Source: an uncultured Caulobacteraceae bacterium (GTDB lineage Bacteria; Pseudomonadota; Alphaproteobacteria; Caulobacterales; Caulobacteraceae). Taken from it: a stretch of DNA of 61,055 nucleotides. The stretch covers positions 1 through 61,055 of the forward strand of contig CAIXWN010000223.1 of the NCBI GenBank assembly GCA_903923135.1, in the 5' to 3' direction. The translations under genes and the position numbers were made by a program. The notes under the pieces were generated by a model. That model was not told the DNA's origin. It was given only the letters and a program-made list of their open reading frames with translations, and made no database searches. Positions 36,596 through 46,500 of this stretch are shown here, piece after piece (position 1 is the stretch's first letter; each line of letters starts with the position of its first letter).

Positions 36596-37622
36596 CGGGG
36601 GCCGCGGCGGTCCCGGCGGCGATCTCGATCAGGGTGACCTCGCCGGCGGGGGAGAACCGGCTGACGCCCACGGCCGCGGGGAGCAGCACCAGGCCGCCGC
36701 GCGCGATCGGCCAGGACAGGCCGTCGTGCTCGAGACCGCCCGCGCCCTCGACGCAGACGATGATGCGTGGCTCGCCGGCGGCGCCGACGTCGAACGGTGT
36801 CGCATGGCGGTGTCGCCAGGCGCGGAAGTGCGGGCAGTCTAGCAGCCTCTCGCCCACCCTCGGCGTCGACCCGGGAGCCGGCGGCGGGAGCGGTCGGACC
36901 GGGCCGTGGCCCAGGTCGACGCAGGCCAGGGCCTGTTCGATGTGCAGTCTCCTGGGCCGACCTGTCGCCGGATCGATCCGGTCCCAGTCGAACACCCGGA
37001 AGGTCACATCGCTGTTCTCCTGCACCTCCAGAACCAGCAGGCCCTCGCCGATGGCGTGGACGACTCCGGCATCGATCTGCACCGTCTGACCGGCGACGGG
37101 GCGGAAGCCGTCGAGTCGCGCGTCCACGGTCGCCGTCGACAGGGATCGCAGGTCCGCGCCGGTCGTCCCCGGCCGCACGCCGGCGTAGATGCGGCTGCCG
37201 GGATCCGCCTCGAGGACGAACCAGGCCTCGGTCTTTCCGGTTTCGCCGGCGGGGATCAGGTCGGCCCGCGAGTCCGGCGGATGCACCTGCACCGAGAGCA
37301 GCCCGGCGACATCAAGGCACTTGATCAGTAGCGGGAACCGCGGCGATCGCCGCGCCAGAACCCCGAGCAGGCCGTCGGGATCATCGCCGATGAGACGGGA
37401 CAGCGTGCGCCCCTTCAATGGGCCGTGCGAGACGCGGCTGGGCATGTCGTCGCGATCGCTGAGCATCCAGGCCTCGCCAACCGGCTCCTCGCCGGGCAGC
37501 GCCGTCCCCAGCCAGTCGGCCAACCGACGGCCGCCCCAAGGCCGGTACTGGAAGATCGGCGCGAAACTCAGGGGATAGAGGGCCGGCCCGCCGCCAGCGC
37601 GCGCCGCCGAGGGCTGTGTCAT
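36591..37622 (-). CDS. manA: Class I mannose-6-phosphate isomerase
   Basis: The 343-residue cupin enzyme interconverts mannose-6-phosphate and fructose-6-phosphate. Signatures are LYPLSFAPIFQYRPWGGRRLADWLG, PVGEAWMLSDRDD, PLLIKCLDVAGLLSVQVHPPD with metal-site residues (Gln, His), KTEAWFVLEADPGSRIYAGV (Glu) and VQIDAGVVHAIGEGLLVLEVQENSDVTFRVFDW (His). It diverges from a GT4/GH130 gene pair, placing it in a mannose or mannoside pathway. The frame continues to 38789 on the same strand but not as coding sequence. Confidence 0.93.
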   Translation of the reverse strand: MTQPSAARAGGGPALYPLSFAPIFQYRPWGGRRLADWLGTALPGEEPVGEAWMLSDRDDMPSRVSHGPLKGRTLSRLIGDDPDGLLGVLARRSPRFPLLIKCLDVAGLLSVQVHPPDSRADLIPAGETGKTEAWFVLEADPGSRIYAGVRPGTTGADLRSLSTATVDARLDGFRPVAGQTVQIDAGVVHAIGEGLLVLEVQENSDVTFRVFDWDRIDPATGRPRRLHIEQALACVDLGHGPVRPLPPPAPGSTPRVGERLLDCPHFRAWRHRHATPFDVGAAGEPRIIVCVEGAGGLEHDGLSWPIARGGLVLLPAAVGVSRFSPAGEVTLIEIAAGTAAAPA

Positions 37623-37694
37623 CTTCTGGGGTTCCGGTCCCGGGCGGTGGGTTCGCCTGATCGTCGGACGATAGGGGAGGGGCCGGCGCCCGTG

Positions 37695-37813
37695 GCAGGG
37701 CCGGAATCTACTCACGTCCCGACCACCGCGAGCGAAGAGCGCGCCGACGCGACCCCTTGAGGCCTGTCCGTGGCGACGCGCACCGCCGCCGCCTGAGTAG
37801 TTTCCGGCCCTGC
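37695..37813. promoter_or_regulatory. 20-bp inverted repeat in the manA/GT4 divergent promoter region
   Basis: GCAGGGCCGGAATCTACTCA at 37695-37714 recurs on the opposite strand at 37794-37813 with a single mismatch (T to A), the copies 79 bases apart and pointing towards each other. The 303-base gap (37623-37925) holds no gene. Two matching sites between divergent genes suggest operators for one regulator; paired promoters or an RNA stem are alternatives. Confidence 0.55.
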
Positions 37814-37925
37814 GGACCCACACGGCGAGCCCGTAAACTCCTCGAAACTCCCCTCCGGGCGCCTGCGGGCTCCAGGTGTGGTCCGCCCTGGGCCAGAGGG
37901 ACATGCCGTTGGATCGGACGCTTTC

Positions 37926-40298
37926 ATGCCCGCCGCCACAGTGACCGAAAAGCCCAGGCCCGCCGCGCCGGCCATCGTGGCCTGGGGAGACCGCCGTCTG
38001 CCGCCCGCTTCCCCCGCCAGGGCGGGCCGGCTGGCGTTCATCGGCAACTCCCTGCCGCGTCTGTGCGGCATCGCCACCTTCACCAATGACCTGCAGAACA
38101 GCGTCGGAGCGGCCCGGCCCGATCTGCACACCAGCATCGTGGCCATGGTTGATCCGGGACAGGCCTATGAGTTTCCCCGTTCCGTCTGCCTTTCGGTGCG
38201 CGAGGATCACATCGAGGACTACCGGCGGACGGCGGCGGTGCTGAACGCCCGCGGCTATGACGCCGTCTGCCTGCAGCACGAATTCGGCATCTTCGGCGGC
38301 GAGGCCGGGGCCGACGTCATGGCTCTTTTGACACCGCTCGACATGCCTATCGTCACCACCCTGCATACCGTTCTGGCGAAGCCGACGGCGGCGCAGCACG
38401 ACGTCCTCACCCGTATCATCGACGTCTCGTCCAGGGTCATCGTCATGGCCGACAAGGGGCGCGACCTGCTTCAGTCGGTCTACCGAACGCCGGGCGGCAA
38501 GATCGAGGTGATCCCCCACGGCATTCCCGAGGCGCCGTTCTGCGAGCCGGACGAGACCAAGGCGAAATACGGCTTCGCCGGTAGGACGGTCATCCTGACC
38601 TTCGGCCTTCTCGCGCCGAGCAAGGGCGTGGACGTGATGATCGAGGCCATGCCCGAAGTGCTCGCGAGCTGCCCGAACGCCGTCTACGTCATCCTGGGCG
38701 CGACCCACCCCCATCTGGTCCGGCAGCAGGGCGAAGCCTATCGCGACAGCCTGATCGCCAGGGTCGAGGCGCTGGGGCTTGAAGACCACGTGGTGTTCCT
38801 GGACCGCTTTGTGGACCAGGCGACCCTGCTGGACTTCATCTGCCTGTGCGACGTCTATGTGACCCCCTATCGGAACGCCGCGCAGCTGACTTCAGGCACG
38901 CTGGCCTACAGCTTCGGCCTGGGCAAGGCGATCGTCTCGACGCCCTACTGGCACGCGGCCGAACTCCTGGCCGACGGGCAGGGCGTGCTTGTGCCGTTCA
39001 ACGATCCGGCGGGGTTCGGCCGCGAGGTCACCGCCCTGCTGATGGATGAGCCGCGACGGCAGGCCATGCGGCGACGGGCCTATGCCAACAGCCGCCCGAT
39101 GACCTGGGAGCGCACGGCGCAGAGATATCTGGAGGTGATCGACCGGGCGATCGCCTTTCGCGCGCCGACGCCGGCGCCGCGTGAACCGGCCACCCCCGCC
39201 CGCATGGTCTTGACCACCCTGCCTGAACCCAAAACGGGTCACCTGCTGGCGATGTGTGACGATACGGGCCTGATGCAGCATGCCGTTCACTGCGTGCCGG
39301 ACCGCAACCACGGCTATTGCGTCGACGACAACGCTCGCGCCCTGCTGCTGGCCTGCCACCTGAACCGGGCTGGCGAGACGCCCCTGCCGGACGCGCTGGT
39401 GACCCGGTTCGCCAGCTTCGTGCAACACGCCTGGAACCCGGACACCCGGCACTTTCGCAACTTCATGAGCTATGACCGGCGCTGGCTGGAGGATCGCGGT
39501 TCGCAGGACAGCCACGGCCGCACACTCTGGGCCCTGGGCGAATGCGCCCGGTCGGACGACAGCCCGTCGCGCCGCCGGTGGGCCAGCGGGCTCTTCCGCG
39601 AAGCCCTGCCCTGTGTCGAGGCCTTCGGCTCGCCGCGATCATGGGCCTTCACCCTTCTGGGTCTGGACGCCTATCTGGCGGCGACTCCCCTGGACTGGCG
39701 GGCCGATCGCCTCAGAAAGCTGCTGGCCGACTGGATGGTCACTCTGCTGGAGCGTTGCGAAAGGGCCGACTGGGTCTGGTTCGAGGATCACCTCACCTAT
39801 GACAACGCCCGGCTCTGCGAGGCCCTGATCCTCACGGGATCGGCCCTGGCCTCGCCTGTCCACCTGCGGGCGGGTCTGCGCTCGCTCACCTGGCTCGCCG
39901 AGGTGCAGACGACGCCGGACGGCCTGTTCCGGCCTGTGGGAACCGAGGGCTTCGACGCGCCGGACAGGAAACCCCAGGTGTTCGATCAGCAGCCGCTGGA
40001 GGCCGCCGCGTCGATCTCCGCCTATCTGGCGGCCGCCCGCGTCGACGGCGCCCCGGCGTGGTCCGGTCACGCGCGCCGCGCGTTCGGCTGGTTTCTCGGC
40101 GCCAATGACCTGGGCGCGCCGCTCGCCAACCTCGACACCGGCGGCTGTCGCGATGGCCTCCACCCGGACAGGGCCAACGAGAACCAGGGCGCGGAGTCGG
40201 TAGTGTCCTATCTGCTGGGTCTTGCGGACATGCGCCAATCGGCGCGTATGGAACAGGCCGCCGCGCAAACCCTGCCGGCGCTGGCCCGCAGCGCCTGA
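37926..40298 (+). CDS. GT4 glycosyltransferase fused to an (alpha/alpha)-barrel-like domain
   Basis: The 790-residue protein has two parts. Residues about 35-410 form a GT-B, family 4 glycosyltransferase: FIGNSLPRLCGIATFTNDL, VCLQHEFGIFGGEAG, IEVIPHGIPE, LTFGLLAPSKGVDVMIEAM and the late donor-site region LAYSFGLGKAIVSTPYWHAAELLADGQG. Residues about 430-785 are all-helical, with PDRNHGYCVDDNARALLLACH and DSHGRTLWALGECA, like six-hairpin toroid glycosidase-type domains. It is followed 37 bases later by a GH130 gene and diverges from manA, so a role in making or remodelling a mannoside polymer is likely. No signal peptide. Confidence 0.8.
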   Translation: MPAATVTEKPRPAAPAIVAWGDRRLPPASPARAGRLAFIGNSLPRLCGIATFTNDLQNSVGAARPDLHTSIVAMVDPGQAYEFPRSVCLSVREDHIEDYRRTAAVLNARGYDAVCLQHEFGIFGGEAGADVMALLTPLDMPIVTTLHTVLAKPTAAQHDVLTRIIDVSSRVIVMADKGRDLLQSVYRTPGGKIEVIPHGIPEAPFCEPDETKAKYGFAGRTVILTFGLLAPSKGVDVMIEAMPEVLASCPNAVYVILGATHPHLVRQQGEAYRDSLIARVEALGLEDHVVFLDRFVDQATLLDFICLCDVYVTPYRNAAQLTSGTLAYSFGLGKAIVSTPYWHAAELLADGQGVLVPFNDPAGFGREVTALLMDEPRRQAMRRRAYANSRPMTWERTAQRYLEVIDRAIAFRAPTPAPREPATPARMVLTTLPEPKTGHLLAMCDDTGLMQHAVHCVPDRNHGYCVDDNARALLLACHLNRAGETPLPDALVTRFASFVQHAWNPDTRHFRNFMSYDRRWLEDRGSQDSHGRTLWALGECARSDDSPSRRRWASGLFREALPCVEAFGSPRSWAFTLLGLDAYLAATPLDWRADRLRKLLADWMVTLLERCERADWVWFEDHLTYDNARLCEALILTGSALASPVHLRAGLRSLTWLAEVQTTPDGLFRPVGTEGFDAPDRKPQVFDQQPLEAAASISAYLAAARVDGAPAWSGHARRAFGWFLGANDLGAPLANLDTGGCRDGLHPDRANENQGAESVVSYLLGLADMRQSARMEQAAAQTLPALARSA

Positions 40299-40335
40299 CG
40301 TTCCGTCCGTCGCCCATCCTTGAATCGAGCCTACC

Positions 40336-41646
40336 GTGGCCCAAACCCAAGGCCTGCCTCCGCTGGTGGAGCGACAGGCCGTGTACCTGCGTCCCAACGC
40401 CGCGCGGGTCGTGATCCGGCAGTTCAAGCCCGCCACCGAGCCGAGGGACCACAATCCCACGGACAAGACGCGCGCCAACCATATCGTCGACCGGGTCATG
40501 GCCCTCGACCCGGAATCCTCGGCCCGGCAGCTGGCCGAGGTGCTCGAAAACTTCCAGGACCGGCACCGCAACCTGCCCGAGATCTGTGAAACGAGGGCCG
40601 ACGACATGGAGCTGGTGCTCGCAGAGCACACTGTGTTCAGCCAGATCCAGCGTCGCCTGGTCGGCGCCTACTTCCTTCAGGAATACTCCTACGAGGCCTC
40701 GGCGCTGTTCAATCCCAGCATAATCACCCATCCGGACCAGTCCGGCGCGCCGCCCGGAGGGCTTCGGTTCATCCTCAGCCTCCGGGCGGTGGGCGAGGGC
40801 CACATCTCGTCACTGACCTTCCGGGCCGGCACGCTGACCGCCGACGGCGCCGTCGCCATCGATCCGGTGTCCAAGCTTACCGGTCTGCCCGCGGTGATGT
40901 CCCGGGGGTGCGGCCCGGATCGCGATTGCGTGGAGGTCGGCTTCGACGCCGAGCACGACATCAGCGAGCGGGTGATCTTTCCGGTCACCGAGTCGCAGTC
41001 CAACGGCATCGAGGACGCCCGCTTCGTCGCCTTCGAGGACGAGGGGCGGCGAACCTACTATGCGACCTACACAGCCTACAGCGGCTTCGCGATCCGCTCC
41101 GAGCTCATCGAGACCACCGATTTCGTCTCCTTCCGGATGACGCCGCTGAAGGGCTCGGCGGCGCGCAACAAGGGCATGGCGCTCTTCCCCCGCCGGATCG
41201 ACGGCAAGTTCGCCATGATCGGCAGACAGGACAACGAGAGCCTCTATCTGATCCTGTCGACGGACCTGCAGGTCTGGGACGGCGGGGTGGCTATTCTGAA
41301 ACCCGAATACCCGTGGGAATTCGTGCAGATGGGCAATTGCGGCCCGCCCATCGAACTGGACGAGGGCTGGCTGCTTCTGACCCATGGAGTCGGGGCGCTG
41401 CGGAAGTACTGCATCGGGGTGGCCCTGCTCGACAAAGCCGATCCTTCGAAGGTGCTTGCGCGGTCGGTCGAGCCGCTGATCCGGCCGGATCCGCTCGAGC
41501 GTGAAGGCTATGTGCCCAATGTGGTCTACACTTGCGGCGCCATGCGTCACGGCGACCGGATCATCCTGCCCTACGCCGTCTCGGACACCTTCTCGACCTT
41601 CGCGACCGTGAAGATCGCCGCCTTGCTGGCCAGCCTGCGGGGCTGA
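40336..41646 (+). CDS. Glycoside hydrolase family 130 protein (mannosyl phosphorylase-like)
   Basis: The 436-residue beta-propeller protein matches GH130: EYSYEASALFNPSIITHPDQ, SNGIEDARFVAFEDEG (the catalytic Asp region, IEDPR in most), KGMALFPRRIDGKFAMIGRQDNESLYL, GNCGPPIELDEGWLLLTHGVG and YVPNVVYTCGAM. Family members are inverting phosphorylases that cleave beta-1,2- or beta-1,4-mannosides with phosphate to give mannose-1-phosphate. The N-terminal helices (residues 40-110) extend the core and are usual in the beta-1,2-type groups. It starts at GTG 40336 and is paired with the GT4 fusion gene. Confidence 0.88.
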   Translation: MAQTQGLPPLVERQAVYLRPNAARVVIRQFKPATEPRDHNPTDKTRANHIVDRVMALDPESSARQLAEVLENFQDRHRNLPEICETRADDMELVLAEHTVFSQIQRRLVGAYFLQEYSYEASALFNPSIITHPDQSGAPPGGLRFILSLRAVGEGHISSLTFRAGTLTADGAVAIDPVSKLTGLPAVMSRGCGPDRDCVEVGFDAEHDISERVIFPVTESQSNGIEDARFVAFEDEGRRTYYATYTAYSGFAIRSELIETTDFVSFRMTPLKGSAARNKGMALFPRRIDGKFAMIGRQDNESLYLILSTDLQVWDGGVAILKPEYPWEFVQMGNCGPPIELDEGWLLLTHGVGALRKYCIGVALLDKADPSKVLARSVEPLIRPDPLEREGYVPNVVYTCGAMRHGDRIILPYAVSDTFSTFATVKIAALLASLRG

Positions 41647-41664
41647 TCCGCACCCGCGATCGGT

Positions 41665-42825
41665 TCAGGGCGACGGTGGTGTCACCGGCCGCCAAGCGCG
41701 GCCGCTCTTCATGGCCGCCTCGCCGGCGGCGAACAGGCTTCGCTCATGGGCCGCGCTGAAATCCAAGGCGTTGTCCTTCTCGGTCTCCGGCAGGGCGGAG
41801 ACCCGCACGGCGCAGCCGTGGGCGCGGCAGAACTCGGCCATGGAGATCAGACCGGCCCGCACCGAGGCCTTGCTGGCCACATCGAAACTGCGGCCGAGAA
41901 TGGGCAGGGTGGCCCGCGGCGTGACGCCGAACAGCGGCTCGGTCTGGCCATTGATGATGACGTAGAATTCGATCAGCGAGGTGGGCCCGGGCACTGTCCG
42001 GGCGAGCAGCAGGGCGGGCGGAAAGGCGAAGAAGGCGCTCTCGGTCTGGCCGTCAACGTGCATCTCCTCGAACCGGCGTCCGCCGCTGCTCACCGGGATA
42101 AGGGTTGGCGGGAATACCCCGGGCACGCTGGCGGAGGCGACCAGAACCTCGGTGAACAGTTCACGCGCGCCCGGCCCCCCATGGGTGGCGATAGCCCCCA
42201 TGTCCCAGACGATCAGTTGACCGGTGTCGAGATTGGTCGTCGCCACCAGCAGCCGGCGACCCTTGGCGTGTTCGGCGGCCACGGCGCGCAGCAGATCGTC
42301 GGTGACATAGCCGCGCACCAGGTCCTGCAAGGGTTCGCGACGGTAGACTCCGGGCGTGAAGAGGCTCAGCAGGCCCCGCCCGCGCAACAGGTGGACCACC
42401 CGGGGACCGGTGTAGGCGTTTCGCAGGGCGTCGTCCCAGTGGGGGCCCAGGAAGGCCAGCGGAGCGGTGAGGGCGCCGGTGCTGACGCCGGTGACCACCC
42501 GGAACACGGGTCGCCCGCCGCTTTGCGTCCAGGCGTGCAGCAGACCCGCCCCGTAGGCGCCGTTGGCGCCGCCGCCGGAGAGCGCCAGGGCGTCGACCTC
42601 GCCGGCGCTGTCGGGCCTCAGGGCGCCCCGCAGCAGTCGAAGCAGTTCCGGTGCGTCCTGGGCGTAGCGGACGTCGTCGAAGCCTTCCGGCGCGGCCCGG
42701 GCCTGTTCGGTCTGGGTGAACGGCGTCCGGGGCAGGGTGGCGCACCCCCCGAGCGTGAGCACGGCGACGCCGAGAGCCGCCAGTCCGCCGCTCAGGCGCG
42801 ATGGTCTCAATCGCGGTGCGATCAT
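41665..42825 (-). CDS. Patatin-like phospholipase, lipoprotein
   Basis: The 386-residue protein has a lipobox (VLTLGGCATLP) and a patatin domain: oxyanion loop ALSGGGANGAYGAGLL, nucleophile elbow VTGVSTGALTAP (Ser of GxSxG) and the catalytic Asp in HVDGQTES. It should hydrolyse acyl lipids at the cell envelope. ATG 42825 is chosen because it gives the signal sequence directly. It converges with the GH130 gene (18-base gap), which is probably unrelated in function. Confidence 0.88.
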   Translation of the reverse strand: MIAPRLRPSRLSGGLAALGVAVLTLGGCATLPRTPFTQTEQARAAPEGFDDVRYAQDAPELLRLLRGALRPDSAGEVDALALSGGGANGAYGAGLLHAWTQSGGRPVFRVVTGVSTGALTAPLAFLGPHWDDALRNAYTGPRVVHLLRGRGLLSLFTPGVYRREPLQDLVRGYVTDDLLRAVAAEHAKGRRLLVATTNLDTGQLIVWDMGAIATHGGPGARELFTEVLVASASVPGVFPPTLIPVSSGGRRFEEMHVDGQTESAFFAFPPALLLARTVPGPTSLIEFYVIINGQTEPLFGVTPRATLPILGRSFDVASKASVRAGLISMAEFCRAHGCAVRVSALPETEKDNALDFSAAHERSLFAAGEAAMKSGRAWRPVTPPSP

Positions 42826-43030
42826 GGTCCGGTTCCCCCGGCCGGGCTCTCCGCCGCCCGGCCACACAGCTACAGCCTAGCACGGATGGCGGTCCTCGCC
42901 CGTGCGCGTGACGTCGCCATCCCATGGCCTTCGCTGCCGCCAGCTGCGGAATATCAGAGCGCGCCGCCCGTCCTGTGCTAGATGAACGAAGGGTCCCGTC
43001 TCTCCTGGCCGGCCCCCGGAAAGCCATTCG

Positions 43031-43561
43031 ATGACGGCAAGCCGTCCCCGGCCGTCCGCCAGCGCCCGAGCCATGCCGGGCAGTCGGCGGAGCCATGGCC
43101 CGGCGGCGAGCGACGGCCGGGACTTTCCCATCGTCGCCGTCGGCGCATCGGCCGGTGGCCTCGAGGCGTGTCAGAAGTTCTTCGACGGAGTGCCGCCCGG
43201 CCCGGGGATGGCGTTCATCGTCGTGCAACACCTGGATCCGAACCATGAAAGTCTGATGGTTGACCTGCTGTCGGGCCACTCGGCCATGGCGGTGCAGGTG
43301 GCTGTGGACGGCGCCCGTCTGGAACCCGACAACGTCTATGTGATCGCTCCGGGCACCTATCTGGCGGTCAAGGCCGGCGCCCTGGTGGTCTCGGCGCCCA
43401 CGGCGCGGCGCGGCGCGCGGCTGCCTTTCGATTTCCTGCTGAACGCCCTGGCCGAGCACTGCGGCGGGCGAACGGTCTGCGTCATCCTGTCCGGCTCGCT
43501 GGCAGACGGCAGCCGGGGTCTGCTGGCGGTGAAGGCGGCCGGCGGGGCGGTGATCGCCTAG
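43031..43561 (+). CDS. CheB methylesterase domain, first fragment of an amber-split CheB-CheR-kinase gene
   Basis: These 176 residues are a CheB domain with all three catalytic residues: Ser40 in VAVGASAGGLEA, His67 in VVQHLDPNH and Asp159 in SGSLADGSRG. The frame stops at TAG 43559-43561 inside the conserved ending, which then reads on in the same frame as DPDEASFDGMPRSAIRTG. The normal form is AQDP, so the stop looks like a CAG to TAG change in a Gln codon. There is no frame change. GGAAAG lies just before ATG 43031. Read with the next feature, the intact protein would have 1466 residues. Confidence 0.85.
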   Translation: MTASRPRPSASARAMPGSRRSHGPAASDGRDFPIVAVGASAGGLEACQKFFDGVPPGPGMAFIVVQHLDPNHESLMVDLLSGHSAMAVQVAVDGARLEPDNVYVIAPGTYLAVKAGALVVSAPTARRGARLPFDFLLNALAEHCGGRTVCVILSGSLADGSRGLLAVKAAGGAVIA

Positions 43562-43588
43562 GACCCGGACGAGGCGAGTTTCGATGGC

Positions 43589-46500
43589 ATGCCGCGCAGC
43601 GCCATCCGCACGGGCAGGGTGGACGCCGTGTTGCCCCTGGCCGACATGCCCGCGGCGCTGGAGCGCTTTGCCCGCCACCAGCCTGTGGCCGCTCCGCCGG
43701 ATCGCCGGGCAATCCCCGGCCAGCCCGCCGACGTGCTGACCCTGGTTGTCCGGTTGGTCCGCGACCGCACGGGGCACGACTTCACGCTCTACAAGCCGGG
43801 CACCCTGCAACGCCGGATCCAGCGACGCATGGCTCTAGCGGCGCTGCAGGCCGACCGCTTGGATCTCTATCTGGCCCGCCTGCAGGTCGACGCAGAGGAA
43901 GTCGACGCCCTGGCCAAGGATCTCCTGATCCACGTGACCAGCTTCTTTCGCGACCCGAAGGTGTTCGATGTCCTCGGCCGCACGATCGCGGCGGATCTCG
44001 TGCGCGACCGTCCTCTCGACGAGCCCATCCGGATCTGGGTGGCGGGCTGCAGCACCGGAGAGGAAGCCTACACCATAGCCGTCATCTTCCGGGAGGCCAT
44101 CGCCGCCACCGGTCGCGAAATCAAACTGCAGGTATTCGCTTCCGATGTGGACTCCGACGCGGTCGCGACGGCGCGGGACGGCCTCTACGCCGGCGACATC
44201 GCCGAGGTGGTCTCCAAGGCGCGGCTCGACGCCTTTTTCACCAAGGATGAGCACGGCTACCGCGTGTCGCCCGAACTGCGCGGCTGCGTCGTTTTCACAG
44301 TGCAGAATGTGCTGGTCGATCCCCCGTTCTCGCGCCTCGATCTGATCTCCTGCCGCAACCTGCTAATCTATCTGCGCCCGGAAGCCCAGGCCAGGGCGGT
44401 GGCGATGTTTCATTTCGCCCTCAAACCCGATGGTGTCCTGCTGCTCGGGTCGTCCGAGGGGGTCGGCCGCACCGACGGACGTTTCTCGGCGATCTCGAAG
44501 CCGGCCAGGCTCTATCGCAAGACCGGACACACGCGACCGGGCGAGGCGGGATTTCCGACCGACGGGGCCACCGTTCGCAGCCTTGTCCGGGCGGCGCCTC
44601 TGGTCCCGGGCGCCGGCCAGCCGGCCCTCGCCGACCTGTGCCGGCGGCTGGTGCTGGAGAACCACGCGCCCGCGGCGGTGCTGATCAACCGCGCGCGGGA
44701 GTGCCTCTATTCCCTGGGTCCGACGGACCGGTATCTGCGAGTGGCCGCCGGCGCGCCCAGCCTCGATCTGCTGGCCATGGCCCGACACGGCATCCGTGCG
44801 CGCCTGGCCTCGGCGGTCGCCCAGGCGTTCGATCAAGGCTCGCCCGTCGTCGTCCACAGCGGGCCGGTCACCTGGGAGGGACGGGTGCACGCCTTCGACA
44901 TCGAGGCGCGGCCGGTCCAGTTTGGCGGCGAGACCCTGCTGCTGGTGTGCTTCCTCGATACGCCCAGGTCCATCGCCCTGGTCGGGAAGGCGCACGCCGC
45001 CGAGGACGCCTCGCTGATCACCGAGCTCAGGTCCGAACTCGAGTCGACCCGGGCCGAACTTCGCAGCGCCGTGCGCAGCCTGGAGATCGCCACCGAGGAA
45101 CAGACGACGATCAACGAGGAGGCGCTGTCGGTCAGCGAGGAGTATCAGTCGACCAACGAGGAACTGCTGACCTCCAAGGAGGAGCTTCAGTCCCTCAACG
45201 AGGAGCTCAACGCCCTCAACAGCCAGCTTCAAGAAACCCTAGACCGCCAGCGGACCACCGCCAACGACCTGCAGAACATCCTATACAGCACCGACGTGGC
45301 GACGCTGTTCCTCGACAAGGCGCTGCGCATCCGCTTCTTCACGCCGGCGACCCGGGCCCTGTTCAACGTCATCCCCGGGGACGTCGGCCGACCGCTCGCC
45401 GACCTGTATTCCCTCGCCGTGGACGCCGACCTGCTGCCTGACGCCGCGGCCATGCTGATCACGCTCAAGCCGATGGCGCGCGAGGTCGAAACCGGCGACG
45501 GCGTCTGGTACCTGCGCCGCATCATGCCCTACCGGGCCGAGGGCGACTCCGCCGAAGGCGTGGTGATCACCTATCTGGACATCACCGAGCGCAAGCGCGC
45601 CGCCAGGGGCGTTGAGGAAGCCAGGATGTCGGCCGACATCGCCAACCGGGCCAAATCGCGCTTCCTGGCCGCCGCCAGCCACGACCTAAGGCAGCCCTTG
45701 CAGACCCTAACCCTGATCCAGGGCCTGCTGGCCAAGACGATCGCCGATCCGGCCACCCACAAGCTCGTGCGTCTGCAGGAGCAGTGCATCAACGCCATGT
45801 CCGGCATGCTCAACACCCTGCTGGACATCAACCAGATCGACGCCGGCATCGTCCACGCCGAGTACGTCGCCTTCCCGGTCAATACCGTGTTCGACCATAT
45901 GAGGGACGAGTTCGGCTACCATGCCCAGGCCAAGGGTCTGGCGCTGCGTATCGTCCCCTGCCGCCTGTCGATCGTCAGCGATCCGGCGTTGCTCGAACAG
46001 ATGATCCGCAACCTCATCGCCAATGCGGTGAAGTACACGACCAAGGGGCGGATCCTGGTCGGCTGTCGCCGTCGCGGCGGGAAGCTGAGCATCGAGGTGC
46101 TCGACACCGGCATCGGCATGCAGCGGGGGGAACTGCAGACGATTTTCGAGGAGTATCACCAGATCGAGAACGTCGCCCGAGAACGCAGCCGCGGCCTCGG
46201 GCTAGGCCTTTCGATCGTCAAGCGTCTTGCAGGGCTGCTGGGACACGCGATCGACGTTCGCTCAAGACCGGGACGCGGTTCGGTGTTCACCATCGAGGTC
46301 GATCTGGCGTCGGCGGGAACCCCAGCGGCCTTGCAGGACGGGCGACCGCCAAAGGACGACGCCCAGGCGGATGCGGTCCGCCGCAAGGGCGCGCTCCTCG
46401 TCGTCGAGGACGATCCCGAGGTGCGTGAGTTGCTGGAACTGGCGCTCACCGACGAGGGCCACACCGTTCGGGTCGCGGCCGACGCGGGCGCCGCCCTCTC

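Noticed and set aside
36591-38789. 732-residue minus-strand frame covering manA and beyond
   Set aside because: Only the part from 37622 onward is manA; the upstream half is antisense to the GT4 gene and compositionally odd.
43559-43591. Programmed frameshift or pyrrolysine/selenocysteine readthrough at the CheB stop
   Set aside because: The frame is the same on both sides, so no shift is needed. The codon is TAG, not the Sec codon TGA, and nothing suggests pyrrolysine use. A Gln to amber substitution is simpler.
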